A stretch of DNA of 47,795 nucleotides from Microtetraspora glauca (lineage in GTDB: Bacteria > Actinomycetota > Actinomycetes > Streptomycetales > Streptomycetaceae): positions 1 to 47,795 of the forward strand of contig JOFO01000045.1 in assembly GCA_000721275.1 (NCBI GenBank), written 5' to 3'. The notes under the pieces were generated by a model. The model was not told the DNA's origin. It did not search any database and saw only the letters and a program-made list of their open reading frames with translations. Positions 1 through 7,766 of the stretch are shown here, one piece after another; within the stretch, counting starts at the first letter, position 1; the number at the start of each line of letters is the position of its first letter. A program made the position numbers and the translations under genes.

Positions 1-1
1 C

Positions 2-1012
2 GCCTCCCCCGCCTCCCCCGCCGACACCGGCCGCACCGCGGACGCGCCGGCCCGGCCCCCCGAGGACGCCGCCCGGCCCGCCGCACCGGCAGCCCACCCC
101 CTCGCCGGCGAAGCCCCGTCCCGCCGGCACCCGCCCGCCGACGCCGGGCTCACCGAACGCCCCGGCCCCGCCGCCCCCGGCTGGCTCGCCGTCCTCACCG
201 GCACCGCCGCCCTCGGCAGCGCCGCCGCCCTCCTCTGGCGGGCCCGGCCGCTGCGCACCGCCCACCTCCTGCCCTGGGAGTGGGCCGCCCTCGCGGGTCT
301 GGGCGCGCTGGCCGTGGTCTGCTTCGGCGGCCTCACGCGCGGGCGTACCGGCTCCGCGTGGGTGCTCTCCCTGTTCGGCCGCTACCGGGGCAGCGTGCGC
401 CGCACCGGCCTGGTCTGGATCAGCCCCTTCGTGCTGCGGCGCCGGGTCGACGTACGGCTGCGGCACTGGCGCAGCGAGCCCATCGCGGCCGTGGACGCGG
501 AGGGTTCGGCGCTGCGGGTGGTGGTGCTCGTGGTGTGGTCGGTGCGCGACACGGCCCGCGCGCTGTACGCCGTCGACGACCACCTCGGCTATCTGCGGGA
601 ACAGGTGGAGGCCGCCACCGCGCGCGTGCTGTCCCAGCTGCCCGCCGACGCCTTCCAGGCCGGGTCGCCGACGCTGCGGAACGCCGAGGCGGTCGGCGAC
701 GCGCTGACCCGGCTGCTGGCGGCCGAGTGCCGGCCGGTCGGCGTCGCCGTCTTCTCGGCCCAGCCCACCCGGATCGCGTACGCGCCCGAGGTGGCCGCCG
801 CGATGCACCGCCGACAGCTCGCCGTGCTGGACGCCCGGCACCGGGAGTCGGTGCTCACCGGCGTCATCGACGCCGTGGACGAGACGGTGACGCGGCTGAC
901 CTCGCGCGGCCTCGTCGAGCTGGACGACTTCGAACGGCAGGCCCTGGTCAAGGACCTGACCGTCGCCTTCTGCACCCGGCGGGGCGAGCTGCCCCGCCCC
1001 GACGAGGAGTGA
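2..1012 (+). CDS. SPFH/band-7 domain membrane protein, 5' end missing
   Basis: The frame is open from the first bases of the contig and ends with TGA at 1010-1012, so the N-terminus is missing. It reads as an Ala/Pro-rich stretch, then two hydrophobic segments (about 178-240 and 268-335), then a soluble part with the run of a prohibitin-homology (SPFH) domain: SLFGRYRGSVRRTGLVWISP, alternating beta strands with VVVLVVWSVRD, and a long helical tail with AHRRQLAVLDARHRE-like character. Such proteins form membrane scaffolds; the substrate or partner here is unknown. An internal ATG at 314 would give 232 aa but would lose the membrane anchors, so I prefer the longer partial frame. The M23 peptidase starts 2 bp after the stop, which suggests one transcript. 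Confidence 0.75.
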   Translation, partial: ASPASPADTGRTADAPARPPEDAARPAAPAAHPLAGEAPSRRHPPADAGLTERPGPAAPGWLAVLTGTAALGSAAALLWRARPLRTAHLLPWEWAALAGLGALAVVCFGGLTRGRTGSAWVLSLFGRYRGSVRRTGLVWISPFVLRRRVDVRLRHWRSEPIAAVDAEGSALRVVVLVVWSVRDTARALYAVDDHLGYLREQVEAATARVLSQLPADAFQAGSPTLRNAEAVGDALTRLLAAECRPVGVAVFSAQPTRIAYAPEVAAAMHRRQLAVLDARHRESVLTGVIDAVDETVTRLTSRGLVELDDFERQALVKDLTVAFCTRRGELPRPDEE

Positions 1013-1014
1013 CC

Positions 1015-1974
1015 GTGGAGAAGACCACCGCCGGGACCGGCCTGGAGACGCCCGGCTTCACCGACGAGACGCCCGAGGACTGCGCCTGCCCCGGCTGTGC
1101 GGCGGACGCGCTCGCGACCCGGCTGGAGGCCGCGCGGGCGGCGCACTCCGCGACGTCCCTGCACGGGGTGCGCCGCGCGGTGGTCGCGGCGGCCGGGCTG
1201 GTCGCCCTGACCGCCGCGGGCACCGGCACGGCCGCCGCCGAACCGGCCCCGGCGCACGCCGGCTGGGACGGCTCGCGCTACTGGTTCCGCAACGCCGCCG
1301 GCGAGTGGCGCTGGACCGGCCACCAGGCCGTCTACCTCCAGCGCACCGGCGGCGCGGACGCGACCGCCGCGCCCGGGGGGCGGTCCCGGGAGCCGGTCTT
1401 CCGGGGGCGGCAGGGGTGGGACGCCGTCGACCGCGTGTACTGGTTCCGCTCCGGCGGGCACTGGTACTGGACCTCGCACCGCTGGAAGTACGAGCAGCGC
1501 ACCGGCGGTTCCGGCACGGCCCCGGCGGAGCGCCCGTCGCGGCCCGCGCCGGGGGGCGGGACGACGGCGCGCGGCTGGACGGCGCCGGTGGAGTCGTACG
1601 TCTTCACCGGCTTCTACGGGCAGCGCGGTTCCTGGTCGCGGGGCTACCACACGGGCCAGGACTTCGCGGTGCCGACGGGGACGCCGGTGCGGGCGGTGGG
1701 GCCGGGCAGGGTGGTCCGCGCGGGGTACGCGGGCGCGTACGGCTACGAGGTGGTGCTCCGTCATCCGGACGGCCGCTACACCCAGTACGCGCACCTGTCC
1801 CGGATCGACGTGTCCGCCGGGCAGAGCGTGTCGGGCGGGCAGCGGATCGCGCGGTCGGGGGCGACGGGCCGGGTGACGGGTCCGCACCTGCACTTCGAGG
1901 TGCGGACGGGCCCGTCGTTCGGCGCGGACGTCGATCCGCTGCGGTATCTGCGCGGGCACGGCGTCCGGATCTGA
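1015..1974 (+). CDS. M23 family metallopeptidase (LytM-type), membrane-anchored or secreted
   Basis: Predicted 319-aa zinc endopeptidase acting on peptidoglycan cross-links. The GTG start at 1015 is chosen because GAGGAG lies 5 nt upstream inside the end of the previous gene. Residues 1-50 are a hydrophilic leader with a Cys pair (CACPGC), followed by a hydrophobic segment at 53-75 that could be a late signal peptide or a type II anchor. Residues 82-113 and 134-165 are two copies of an aromatic repeat, each starting GWD, containing YWFR and ending QRTGG. The catalytic M23 domain fills about 190-319: His212 and Asp216 (HTGQD) and His291/His293 (HLHFEV) match the zinc site. The start is less certain because the pre-anchor region is long; the catalytic assignment is firm. 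Confidence 0.93.
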   Translation: MEKTTAGTGLETPGFTDETPEDCACPGCAADALATRLEAARAAHSATSLHGVRRAVVAAAGLVALTAAGTGTAAAEPAPAHAGWDGSRYWFRNAAGEWRWTGHQAVYLQRTGGADATAAPGGRSREPVFRGRQGWDAVDRVYWFRSGGHWYWTSHRWKYEQRTGGSGTAPAERPSRPAPGGGTTARGWTAPVESYVFTGFYGQRGSWSRGYHTGQDFAVPTGTPVRAVGPGRVVRAGYAGAYGYEVVLRHPDGRYTQYAHLSRIDVSAGQSVSGGQRIARSGATGRVTGPHLHFEVRTGPSFGADVDPLRYLRGHGVRI

Positions 1975-1977
1975 ACC

Positions 1978-1991
1978 CCCCGGCGCCGGGG
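1978..1991. terminator. Small palindrome between convergent genes
   Basis: CCCCGGCGCCGGGG is a perfect 14-bp palindrome between the M23 stop (1974) and the stop of the leftward hydrolase (1996). It could form a short GC hairpin serving both strands. There is no U-tract, so this is a weak call. Confidence 0.35.
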
Positions 1992-1995
1992 CCGG

Positions 1996-2847
1996 TCAGC
2001 CGGTGACGCGTGCGATCCAGGCGGTGACGTCGGCGACGACCTCGGCGCGGTTGGTCTCGTTGAGGACCTCGTGGCGGGCGCCCTCGTAGCGGTGGTAGAC
2101 GAGGTCGGTGAGGCCGGCCTCCCGGTAGCGGGACACGAGCAGGTCGGTGTGGGCGAGGCCGCCGTTGAGCGGATCGCGGTCGCCGACGAAGAGGGCGACG
2201 GGCAGGTCCGGCGGGATGCCGGCGGGGGCGGCGAGCCGGCCGGCGGCGTCCGCCATGAGGGCGAGTCCCTGGAGGTCGAGGCCGAAGCCGCACAGCGGGT
2301 CGGCGAGGTACGCGTCGACCTGCCGCTCGTCGCGGCTGAGCCAGTCGGCCTCGGTGCGGTTGGGGGCGAAGGGCGCGTTGAAGGGGCCGAAGGGCCCGGC
2401 CGCGGAGCGGGGGGCCTCGGCGAGGGCGCGCAGGAGGGCGTCGACGGCGGTGGTGCCGGAGAGGGCCACCCCGTCGGCCAGTTCCGCGTGGTCGAGGAGG
2501 TACTGCTGGGCGGCGAACGAGCCCATGCTGTGCCCGAACAGCACGACGGGGGCGCCCGGATGGCGCTCGCGGACGATGCGGGTGAGGGCGGCGAGGTCGG
2601 CGACGAGCAGGTTCCAGCCGTCGGCGCCGAGGTGGCCGGGCCCGGCGTGCATCGACCGCCCGTGGCCGCGGTGGTCGGCGGCGTACACGGCGTGCCCCCG
2701 GGCGGCCAGGTGCTCCGCGAACGGGGCGTAGCGCAGGCCGTGTTCGCCCATGCCGTGCGCGATCTGCACGACCCCGCGCACGGGCCCCTCGGGGAGCCAC
2801 GTGTGGACGTGGACGCGGACGCCGTCCCGGGAGGTGAAGGTGACCAT
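1996..2847 (-). CDS. Alpha/beta hydrolase, monoacylglycerol-lipase-like
   Basis: 283-aa cytoplasmic serine hydrolase of the Hydrolase_4/S33 group. The nucleophile elbow GHSMGS places Ser107; Asp225 (GDRDPL) and His259 (GARHE) complete the triad. The early HGMGEH motif supplies the oxyanion region and DHRGHGRS is typical of monoglyceride lipases. The ATG at 2847 has GGAG about 7 nt upstream. The protein has family length and no signal peptide. Its substrate is probably a lipid or ester, but nothing nearby narrows it. It converges with the M23 gene, and the LD-carboxypeptidase lies upstream on the same strand after a gap of about 120 bp. Confidence 0.9.
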   Translation of the reverse strand: MVTFTSRDGVRVHVHTWLPEGPVRGVVQIAHGMGEHGLRYAPFAEHLAARGHAVYAADHRGHGRSMHAGPGHLGADGWNLLVADLAALTRIVRERHPGAPVVLFGHSMGSFAAQQYLLDHAELADGVALSGTTAVDALLRALAEAPRSAAGPFGPFNAPFAPNRTEADWLSRDERQVDAYLADPLCGFGLDLQGLALMADAAGRLAAPAGIPPDLPVALFVGDRDPLNGGLAHTDLLVSRYREAGLTDLVYHRYEGARHEVLNETNRAEVVADVTAWIARVTG

Positions 2848-2966
2848 GGCGCGCTCCGGCTCCTCAGTCCGCTGGGGGGAAGGTCACGCCACCGTACGCG
2901 CCGTCCGGCGTCGCCGGACAAGGCCCGGGCGGCGTGACCCCCGTCTCGACTGCCCGCCGGCGGGCG

Positions 2967-4010
2967 TCAGTAGGTGACGGTGACGCGGCGGGCGGGGCCG
3001 TCGACGCGGATCGTGCCGCCGTACGGGATCACCACCTGCGGGTCGGTGTGGCCGAGGTCCACGTCGAGGACGGCCAGGGTGTCGGGGGCGTACGCGTCGA
3101 GCGCGCGGAGCACGGCGGCGCGCTGGGCCTCCCGGTAGGCGGCGCGGGCGGGCGGGTCGAGCGGGCGGTCGAAGGACCAGGCGCGGGCGCGGCCCATGAG
3201 GAGCGCGGAGAAGCGGGCGAGGAGGCCCCGCTCCCCCATCGTGCGGAGGATCCGGAACACCTCGTCGGCGGACGGCAGCAGCTCCGAGGTCTCCAGGAAC
3301 AGCACCCCGCCCTCGTACGCCTCCGGCTCCGCGATCTCCCGTCCGGCCATGAGCAGCTGGGCCACGACCTCCAGGCAGCCGCCCCAGGAGCGGCCCTCGG
3401 CGACCCGCTCGGCCCGGTGCCAGTGCCAGGGTCCCGCGGGCTCCATCACCGGCGCGGAGTCGAAGGTGCGGGGGTCCTCCCAGGGGCGTTCGACGTCGTT
3501 GGTGTCGGTCGGGGCCGGCAGGTCGTACGGGCCGGAGCCGAACAGCGCGGCCCGCACGGACGCGTCGGTGACGGGGTGGACGGCGCCGGGGCGGCCGAAC
3601 TGGGTCATCACGGAGGCGCCGTGGTAGCCGACGACTCCGAGGTTCCACAGCCGCATGAGCAGGTTGGTGTTGTCGCTGAAGCCGAAGAACGGCTTGGGGT
3701 GCGCGCGGATCAGCGCGTCGTCGAGGTGCGGGAGGAGGGTGATCTGGTCGTCGCCGCCGATGCTGGCGACGATCGCCTTCACGGAGGGGTCGGCGAAGGC
3801 CGCGTGCAGATCGGCGGCGCGGTCCCGCGCGGACGCGCCGAGCTTCCGGGTGGTCGGGTACTCGACGGGCACGAGGCCGTACTGCTCCGACAGGCGCCGC
3901 AGGCCCCACTCGAAGGGCAGCGGCAGCACGTCGGGGAGTCCGGCGGCGGGCGACAGCACGGCGACCCGGTCTCCGGGGCGCGGCTTGGGCGGGATGACGA
4001 TGTCCGGCAT
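2967..4010 (-). CDS. S66 family LD-carboxypeptidase / MccF-like serine peptidase
   Basis: 347 aa, normal for peptidase family S66, whose members cut LD-peptide bonds in murein tripeptides or inactivate microcin-C-like nucleotide peptides. The nucleophile Ser112 lies in GFSDNT, with Glu240 in LFLETSE and His321 in DLGHTDPQ forming the family Ser-Glu-His triad. There is no signal peptide, as expected for a cytoplasmic recycling or self-immunity enzyme. The ATG at 4010 has little Shine-Dalgarno sequence, but a TAGGGT -10 element lies so close that the mRNA may start at the ATG. Murein recycling and MccF-type detoxification cannot be separated from sequence alone. Confidence 0.92.
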   Translation of the reverse strand: MPDIVIPPKPRPGDRVAVLSPAAGLPDVLPLPFEWGLRRLSEQYGLVPVEYPTTRKLGASARDRAADLHAAFADPSVKAIVASIGGDDQITLLPHLDDALIRAHPKPFFGFSDNTNLLMRLWNLGVVGYHGASVMTQFGRPGAVHPVTDASVRAALFGSGPYDLPAPTDTNDVERPWEDPRTFDSAPVMEPAGPWHWHRAERVAEGRSWGGCLEVVAQLLMAGREIAEPEAYEGGVLFLETSELLPSADEVFRILRTMGERGLLARFSALLMGRARAWSFDRPLDPPARAAYREAQRAAVLRALDAYAPDTLAVLDVDLGHTDPQVVIPYGGTIRVDGPARRVTVTY

Positions 4011-4016
4011 CCCCGC

Positions 4017-4044
4017 ACCCTAGCCGGGGGTCCGCCGCCGTCAC
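4017..4044 (-). promoter_or_regulatory. Candidate promoter giving a leaderless mRNA for the S66 gene
   Basis: Reading leftward, GTGACG (4044-4039) and TAGGGT (4022-4017) are separated by 16 nt. A start 7 nt after the -10 hexamer falls on or next to the A of the ATG at 4010. The absence of a good ribosome site before this ATG fits a leaderless transcript. Confidence 0.4.
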
Positions 4045-4073
4045 CTGCGGTTTTCGGTCCGGTGGACCGGCGT

Positions 4074-5270
4074 TCAGCGGGTGTGGGCGAGGGGGTCGGC
4101 GAGGACGTCGCGCAGGACGAGGGCGGCGGCGCCGCGGGCGGCGTCGGCGGCCGGGGAGGCGGCGCGCAGCCGGGGGGCGCCGGCCGGCCAGAGGCCGGAG
4201 ACGACCCGTTCGGCGAGTTCGGCGGTGACGGCCGGGGCCAGCCAGGGCATCAGCCGGGGGTAGACGCCGCCGAGGACGACGGCCTCGGGGTCGAGGAGGT
4301 TGACCGCTCCGGAGAGGGCGCGGCCGAGCATCCGGCCGGCCTCGGCGAGGGCCGCGAGGGCCCGCGGGTCGGCGCGCCCGGCGCGGGCGGCGAGGTCGTC
4401 GACGTCGGCGGCGTCCGCCGCGCGCAGCAGCGCGGCCTGTCCGGCGTACTGCTCCAGGCAGCCCCGGGAGCCGCAGCGGCAGCGGGGGCCGCCGGCGTCG
4501 ACGACGAGGTGGCCGATCTCGCCGGCGAAGCCGTGGGCGCCGCGCAGGAGTTCGCCGTGGACGACGACGGCGCCGCCGACGCCGGTCTCGCCGGTGAGGT
4601 GGAGGAAGGTGCGGGGCGTGCCGTCGCCGCCGAAGCGGAGTTCGGCGAGGGCCGCCATGTTGGCCTCGTTGTCGGAGGCGACGGGGAGTCCGGCGGCGGC
4701 GGGGCGGGCGGCGGCGAGGGCGTCGCCGAAGAGGCGTTCGGCGGGGGTGTCGTGCCAGCCGAGGTTGGGGGCCTGGCGGACGGTGCCGCCGGAGACCAGG
4801 CCGGGCAGGGCGAGCGCGGCGCCCGCCGGGCTCAGGCCCAGCGCCTCGGCCTCGGCGAGCGCGTCGGCGGTGACGCCCGCGGCGCGGGCGAGGACCTCGG
4901 GGGCGGCGGCGCGGTTGTCGACGCGCACCGTGCGGCGGATCCGGTCGGTGCCGGTGAGGTCCACCAGGCAGACGGAGACGTAGGCGACGTTGATCTCGAC
5001 GCCGAGGCCGGCGGGGCCAGTGCCGGCCGGTTTGAGGACGGTGCCGGGGCGGCCCGCCTGGCCGCTGAAGGTCTTGCCGGACTCGACCAGGAACCCGAGG
5101 TCGAGCAGCTGCTCCACGAGCGAGGAGACCGCGGGCCGGGTGAGGCCGACGCGGGCGGCGACGGCCGCCCGGGTGGTCTCGCCGGCGTCGTGGACGGTCC
5201 TGAGGACGAGGCTCAGGTTGTGCCGGCGCACGCCCGACTTGTCGGCCTTGGGTTCCGTGGGCTGGTTCAT
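4074..5270 (-). CDS. ROK family transcriptional regulator (XylR/NagC type)
   Basis: 398 aa. Residues about 15-75 form a winged helix-turn-helix (TRAAVAARVGLTRPAVSSLV). The rest is a ROK sugar-kinase-like domain with an ATP-loop relic, TGETGVGG, and the zinc motif CRCGSRGC. The frame stays open far upstream, but the ATG at 5270 is the only start that fits the family; upstream translation has no ROK character. ROK repressors usually sense a sugar. Proximity to xylB/xylA makes a xylose repressor likely, although a trpF-like gene lies between. No Shine-Dalgarno sequence precedes the ATG; see the promoter entry. Confidence 0.92.
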   Translation of the reverse strand: MNQPTEPKADKSGVRRHNLSLVLRTVHDAGETTRAAVAARVGLTRPAVSSLVEQLLDLGFLVESGKTFSGQAGRPGTVLKPAGTGPAGLGVEINVAYVSVCLVDLTGTDRIRRTVRVDNRAAAPEVLARAAGVTADALAEAEALGLSPAGAALALPGLVSGGTVRQAPNLGWHDTPAERLFGDALAAARPAAAGLPVASDNEANMAALAELRFGGDGTPRTFLHLTGETGVGGAVVVHGELLRGAHGFAGEIGHLVVDAGGPRCRCGSRGCLEQYAGQAALLRAADAADVDDLAARAGRADPRALAALAEAGRMLGRALSGAVNLLDPEAVVLGGVYPRLMPWLAPAVTAELAERVVSGLWPAGAPRLRAASPAADAARGAAALVLRDVLADPLAHTR

Positions 5271-5280
5271 GGTGAGCGTG

Positions 5281-5310
5281 AGCCTAGTCGCCCCTTTCGC
5301 TCGGGCGGAA
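5281..5310 (-). promoter_or_regulatory. Candidate promoter with a very short leader for the ROK gene
   Basis: TAGGCT reads leftward at 5286-5281, with TTCCGC as a poor -35 18 nt away (5310-5305). The expected start is only 4-5 nt before the ATG at 5270, so this would be a nearly leaderless mRNA. Confidence 0.35.
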
Positions 5311-5438
5311 ACGCCCCTTCGGCGGCCCCGCGCGCGGGAGCAGGGCCCGGGAGGCGGCCCCGGGAGGCGGGCGGATCGGCGCCGCGGACCGGGGCAGTAG
5401 GCTCGGCGGGGCCGGGACCGGAGCAGAGGAGCGACAGA

Positions 5439-6059
5439 GTGTTCGTGAAGGTGTGCGGGCTCGCCACGACCGCCGACATCGACGTGGCCGCCGAGGCGGG
5501 CGCCGACTCGGTGGGCCTGGTGATCAGCGGGACCAGCGTCCGCGGGCTCGACCGGGACCGGGTGCCGGCGCTCGTCGCGCACGTGCCGGACGGCGTGGTC
5601 TCGGTCCTCGTCGTCAACGACACCCCGGCCGCCGAGGCCGCCCGGATCGCCGCCGACCTCGGCTTCGACGCGCTCCAGCTGCACGGCCGGGCCTACGGGC
5701 GCGCCGAGTTCGAGGCGGCCGCCGCGGTCTTCCCGCACCTGTGGCGGGCGACCGCCCTCGCCGACGGGCCCGACACCCGCGTCGGCGCCCTGGGCGAGGA
5801 GATCCTGCTGCTCGACTCGCCGAAGGCGGGCTCCGGTGCGCGCTGGGACCTGTCCCTCCTGGACGCGGCCCGCCCGGAGGGCCGCTGGCTGCTCGCCGGC
5901 GGCCTCGCCCCCGGGAACGTCGCCGAGGCCGTCGCCGCCGCCCGCCCGTGGGGCGTCGACGTGTCCAGCGGCGTCGAGTCGGCGCCCGGCGTGAAGGACC
6001 ACGCCCTGGTCCGCGCCTTCGTCGCGGCGGCGAAGTCGGCGTCGCCCGCCCGGCCGTAG
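5439..6059 (+). CDS. trpF: Phosphoribosylanthranilate isomerase
   Basis: 206-aa TIM-barrel enzyme that would convert N-(5-phosphoribosyl)anthranilate to the CdRP intermediate of tryptophan synthesis. The catalytic Cys6 is in KVCGL and the catalytic Asp in LLLDS. SVRGL gives the substrate Arg, and QLHG, LAGGLAPGNV and GVDVSSGVE are the phosphate-binding loops. GTG at 5439 is chosen for AGGAG about 8 nt upstream; the longer open frame has no homology-like character. It is not clustered with other trp genes but lies alone between a ROK regulator and xylB. Most streptomycetes use the dual-function PriA (HisA/TrpF), so a separate enzyme here is notable. Confidence 0.9.
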   Translation: MFVKVCGLATTADIDVAAEAGADSVGLVISGTSVRGLDRDRVPALVAHVPDGVVSVLVVNDTPAAEAARIAADLGFDALQLHGRAYGRAEFEAAAAVFPHLWRATALADGPDTRVGALGEEILLLDSPKAGSGARWDLSLLDAARPEGRWLLAGGLAPGNVAEAVAAARPWGVDVSSGVESAPGVKDHALVRAFVAAAKSASPARP

Positions 6060-6144
6060 GACGTCTCCGCACGTCACCGGGCGGGGAGCAGGGCGCGCCG
6101 GCGGCCGTCGCGCGCCGCGCCCGCGCCTATCGCAGCAGCTCGGT

Positions 6145-7623
6145 TCAGCTCAGCAGCGTGGGCCCCGCCGCCCCCAGCACCTCCTCGATCCGTCCCCACG
6201 TCTCCTCGTCGCGGGTGACGGCCGGCAGGGTCTCGCCCGCGCCCGTGCCCCAGGCCGTCGCGATCGCGACCGGGTCCTCGCCGGTGGCGGCGCCGGCGGC
6301 GAGCGCGGCGGCGCCGAGGGCGACGAGTTCGGTGGCGGCGGGGAGGACGAGGGGGCGGCCGGAGAGGCGGCGGACGGTGTCCGTCCAGGTCCGGCCGCGG
6401 GCGCCGCCGCCGATGAGGCGGAGCGGGCGGTCGCGGACGGCCGGGTCGGCGGGGTCGAGGCCGCAGGCGGCGAGGAGGCCGTCGAGGGCCCGCAGCAGGG
6501 TGAAGGCGGCGCCCTCGTACGCGGCGCCGAGGACCGCGCGCGGGTCGGTGGTGTGGCGCAGGCCGGTGACGAGGCCGGAGGCGGCCGGCAGGTCGGGGGT
6601 GCGTTCGCCGTCCAGGTACGGGAGGACGACGGTCCCGCCGCCGGGGAGGGCGTCCTCGCGGTCGAGGCCGAGGAGGCCGGCGAACCGGTCGACGGCGAGC
6701 GTGCAGTTGAGGGTGCAGCCCAGGGGCAGCCGGGTGCCGTCGGTGGCGGCGAAGCCGGCGAGGGCCGGGTCGGCGGGGCGGGCGCGGGTGGCGGCGTAGA
6801 CGGTGCCGGAGGTGCCGAGGCTGACGACGGGGTGGTCGAGGAGGCCGGCGGCGCCGAGGCCGAGGCCGACGGCGGCGGCCATGTTGTCGCCGGTGCCGGC
6901 GGCGACCGTGACCGTGCGGGGCAGGCCGAGGGCGTCGGCGGCGGCCGCGGTGAGGCCGCCGGCGCGGGTGGCCCCGGTCGGGGCGAGCGCGGGCAGCCGC
7001 GCCGGGTCGAGGCCGAGGAGGTCCAGGATCCCGGGGTCGTAGGTGCCGACGGCGGGGGCGTACCAGCAGGTGCCGGAGGCGTCGCCGGGGTCGGTGACGG
7101 CCTCGCCGGAGAGGCGTTCGGTGAGGAGGTCGTGCGGGAGGCGGACGGCGACGGTGGCCTCGGCGTGGTGGGGTTCGTGCTCGCGGAGCCACTGCCACTT
7201 GGCGGCGGTCATGGAGGCGACGGGCACCGAGCCGGTGCGGTCGAGCCAGGCCCGCGGGCCGCCGAGGCGGTCGGTGAGGGCGGCGGCCTGGGGCGCGGAG
7301 CGGGTGTCGTTCCAGAGGAGGGCGGGGCGCAGCGGCCGGTGGTCGGCGCCGAGGGCGACGAGGCCGTGCTGCTGGCCCGCGACGGCGACGGCGGTGACCG
7401 CGCCGGGGGCGGTCCCGGCTTCGCGGACGGCGGCGCGGACGGCGGTGACGAGTGCGGTCCACCACTCCTCGGGGTCGCTCTCGCGGGCGCCGCCGGTGCC
7501 GGTGACGGTGTGCGGGGCGCGGCCGAGGCCCAGCACCTCGCCGGTGGCGGTGTCGACGGCGACGGCCTTGGCGGACTGGGTGGAGCTGTCCACGCCGATC
7601 ACGACGGAGCGGTTGACGGGCAC
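6145..7623 (-). CDS. xylB: Xylulokinase
   Basis: 492-aa FGGY-family kinase that phosphorylates D-xylulose to D-xylulose 5-phosphate. The N-terminal domain opens with VIGVDSSTQSAKAV (phosphate loop) and contains GQQHGLVALG and WNDTRS, typical of xylulokinases. The C-terminal domain has SLGTSGTVYA and the adenosine loop LIGGGARGRTW. GTG at 7623 has GAGGCGAGGA just upstream. It diverges from xylA across a 143-bp gap, so the pair can share control. The 3' end converges with trpF. Confidence 0.95.
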   Translation of the reverse strand: MPVNRSVVIGVDSSTQSAKAVAVDTATGEVLGLGRAPHTVTGTGGARESDPEEWWTALVTAVRAAVREAGTAPGAVTAVAVAGQQHGLVALGADHRPLRPALLWNDTRSAPQAAALTDRLGGPRAWLDRTGSVPVASMTAAKWQWLREHEPHHAEATVAVRLPHDLLTERLSGEAVTDPGDASGTCWYAPAVGTYDPGILDLLGLDPARLPALAPTGATRAGGLTAAAADALGLPRTVTVAAGTGDNMAAAVGLGLGAAGLLDHPVVSLGTSGTVYAATRARPADPALAGFAATDGTRLPLGCTLNCTLAVDRFAGLLGLDREDALPGGGTVVLPYLDGERTPDLPAASGLVTGLRHTTDPRAVLGAAYEGAAFTLLRALDGLLAACGLDPADPAVRDRPLRLIGGGARGRTWTDTVRRLSGRPLVLPAATELVALGAAALAAGAATGEDPVAIATAWGTGAGETLPAVTRDEETWGRIEEVLGAAGPTLLS

Positions 7624-7685
7624 GTCCTCGCCTCTTCTCTCGGGTCTGCTGCTCGTGGGGTCTGGCGTCCGGGGGCGCCCTGGCG

Positions 7686-7709
7686 TATTAGTTATCGCAG
7701 AAAACAAAT
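7686..7709. promoter_or_regulatory. AT-rich island in the xylB-xylA divergent gap
   Basis: This short A/T-rich run (GTATTAGTTATCGCAGAAAA and the next few bases) is the only such segment in the 143-bp gap between divergent xylB and xylA. It probably holds promoter -10 elements or the binding site of the sugar regulator. I cannot resolve a clear palindrome. Confidence 0.4.
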
Positions 7710-7766
7710 CCGGCCGCCAGCGTCGCGCCCGCATCCGCCGGCCCCGTGAAGGAGAAGGACCCCACC

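Noticed and set aside
2934..6059. A 1041-aa rightward frame ending in TrpF
   Set aside because: Everything before 5439 is antisense to the S66 and ROK genes with Gly/Ala/Val-rich noise. The TrpF start has a good ribosome site.
6060..6144. A possible terminator hairpin between trpF and xylB (GGGCGCG and CGCGCCC)
   Set aside because: The arms match only over about 7 bp with bulges, common by chance at this GC content.
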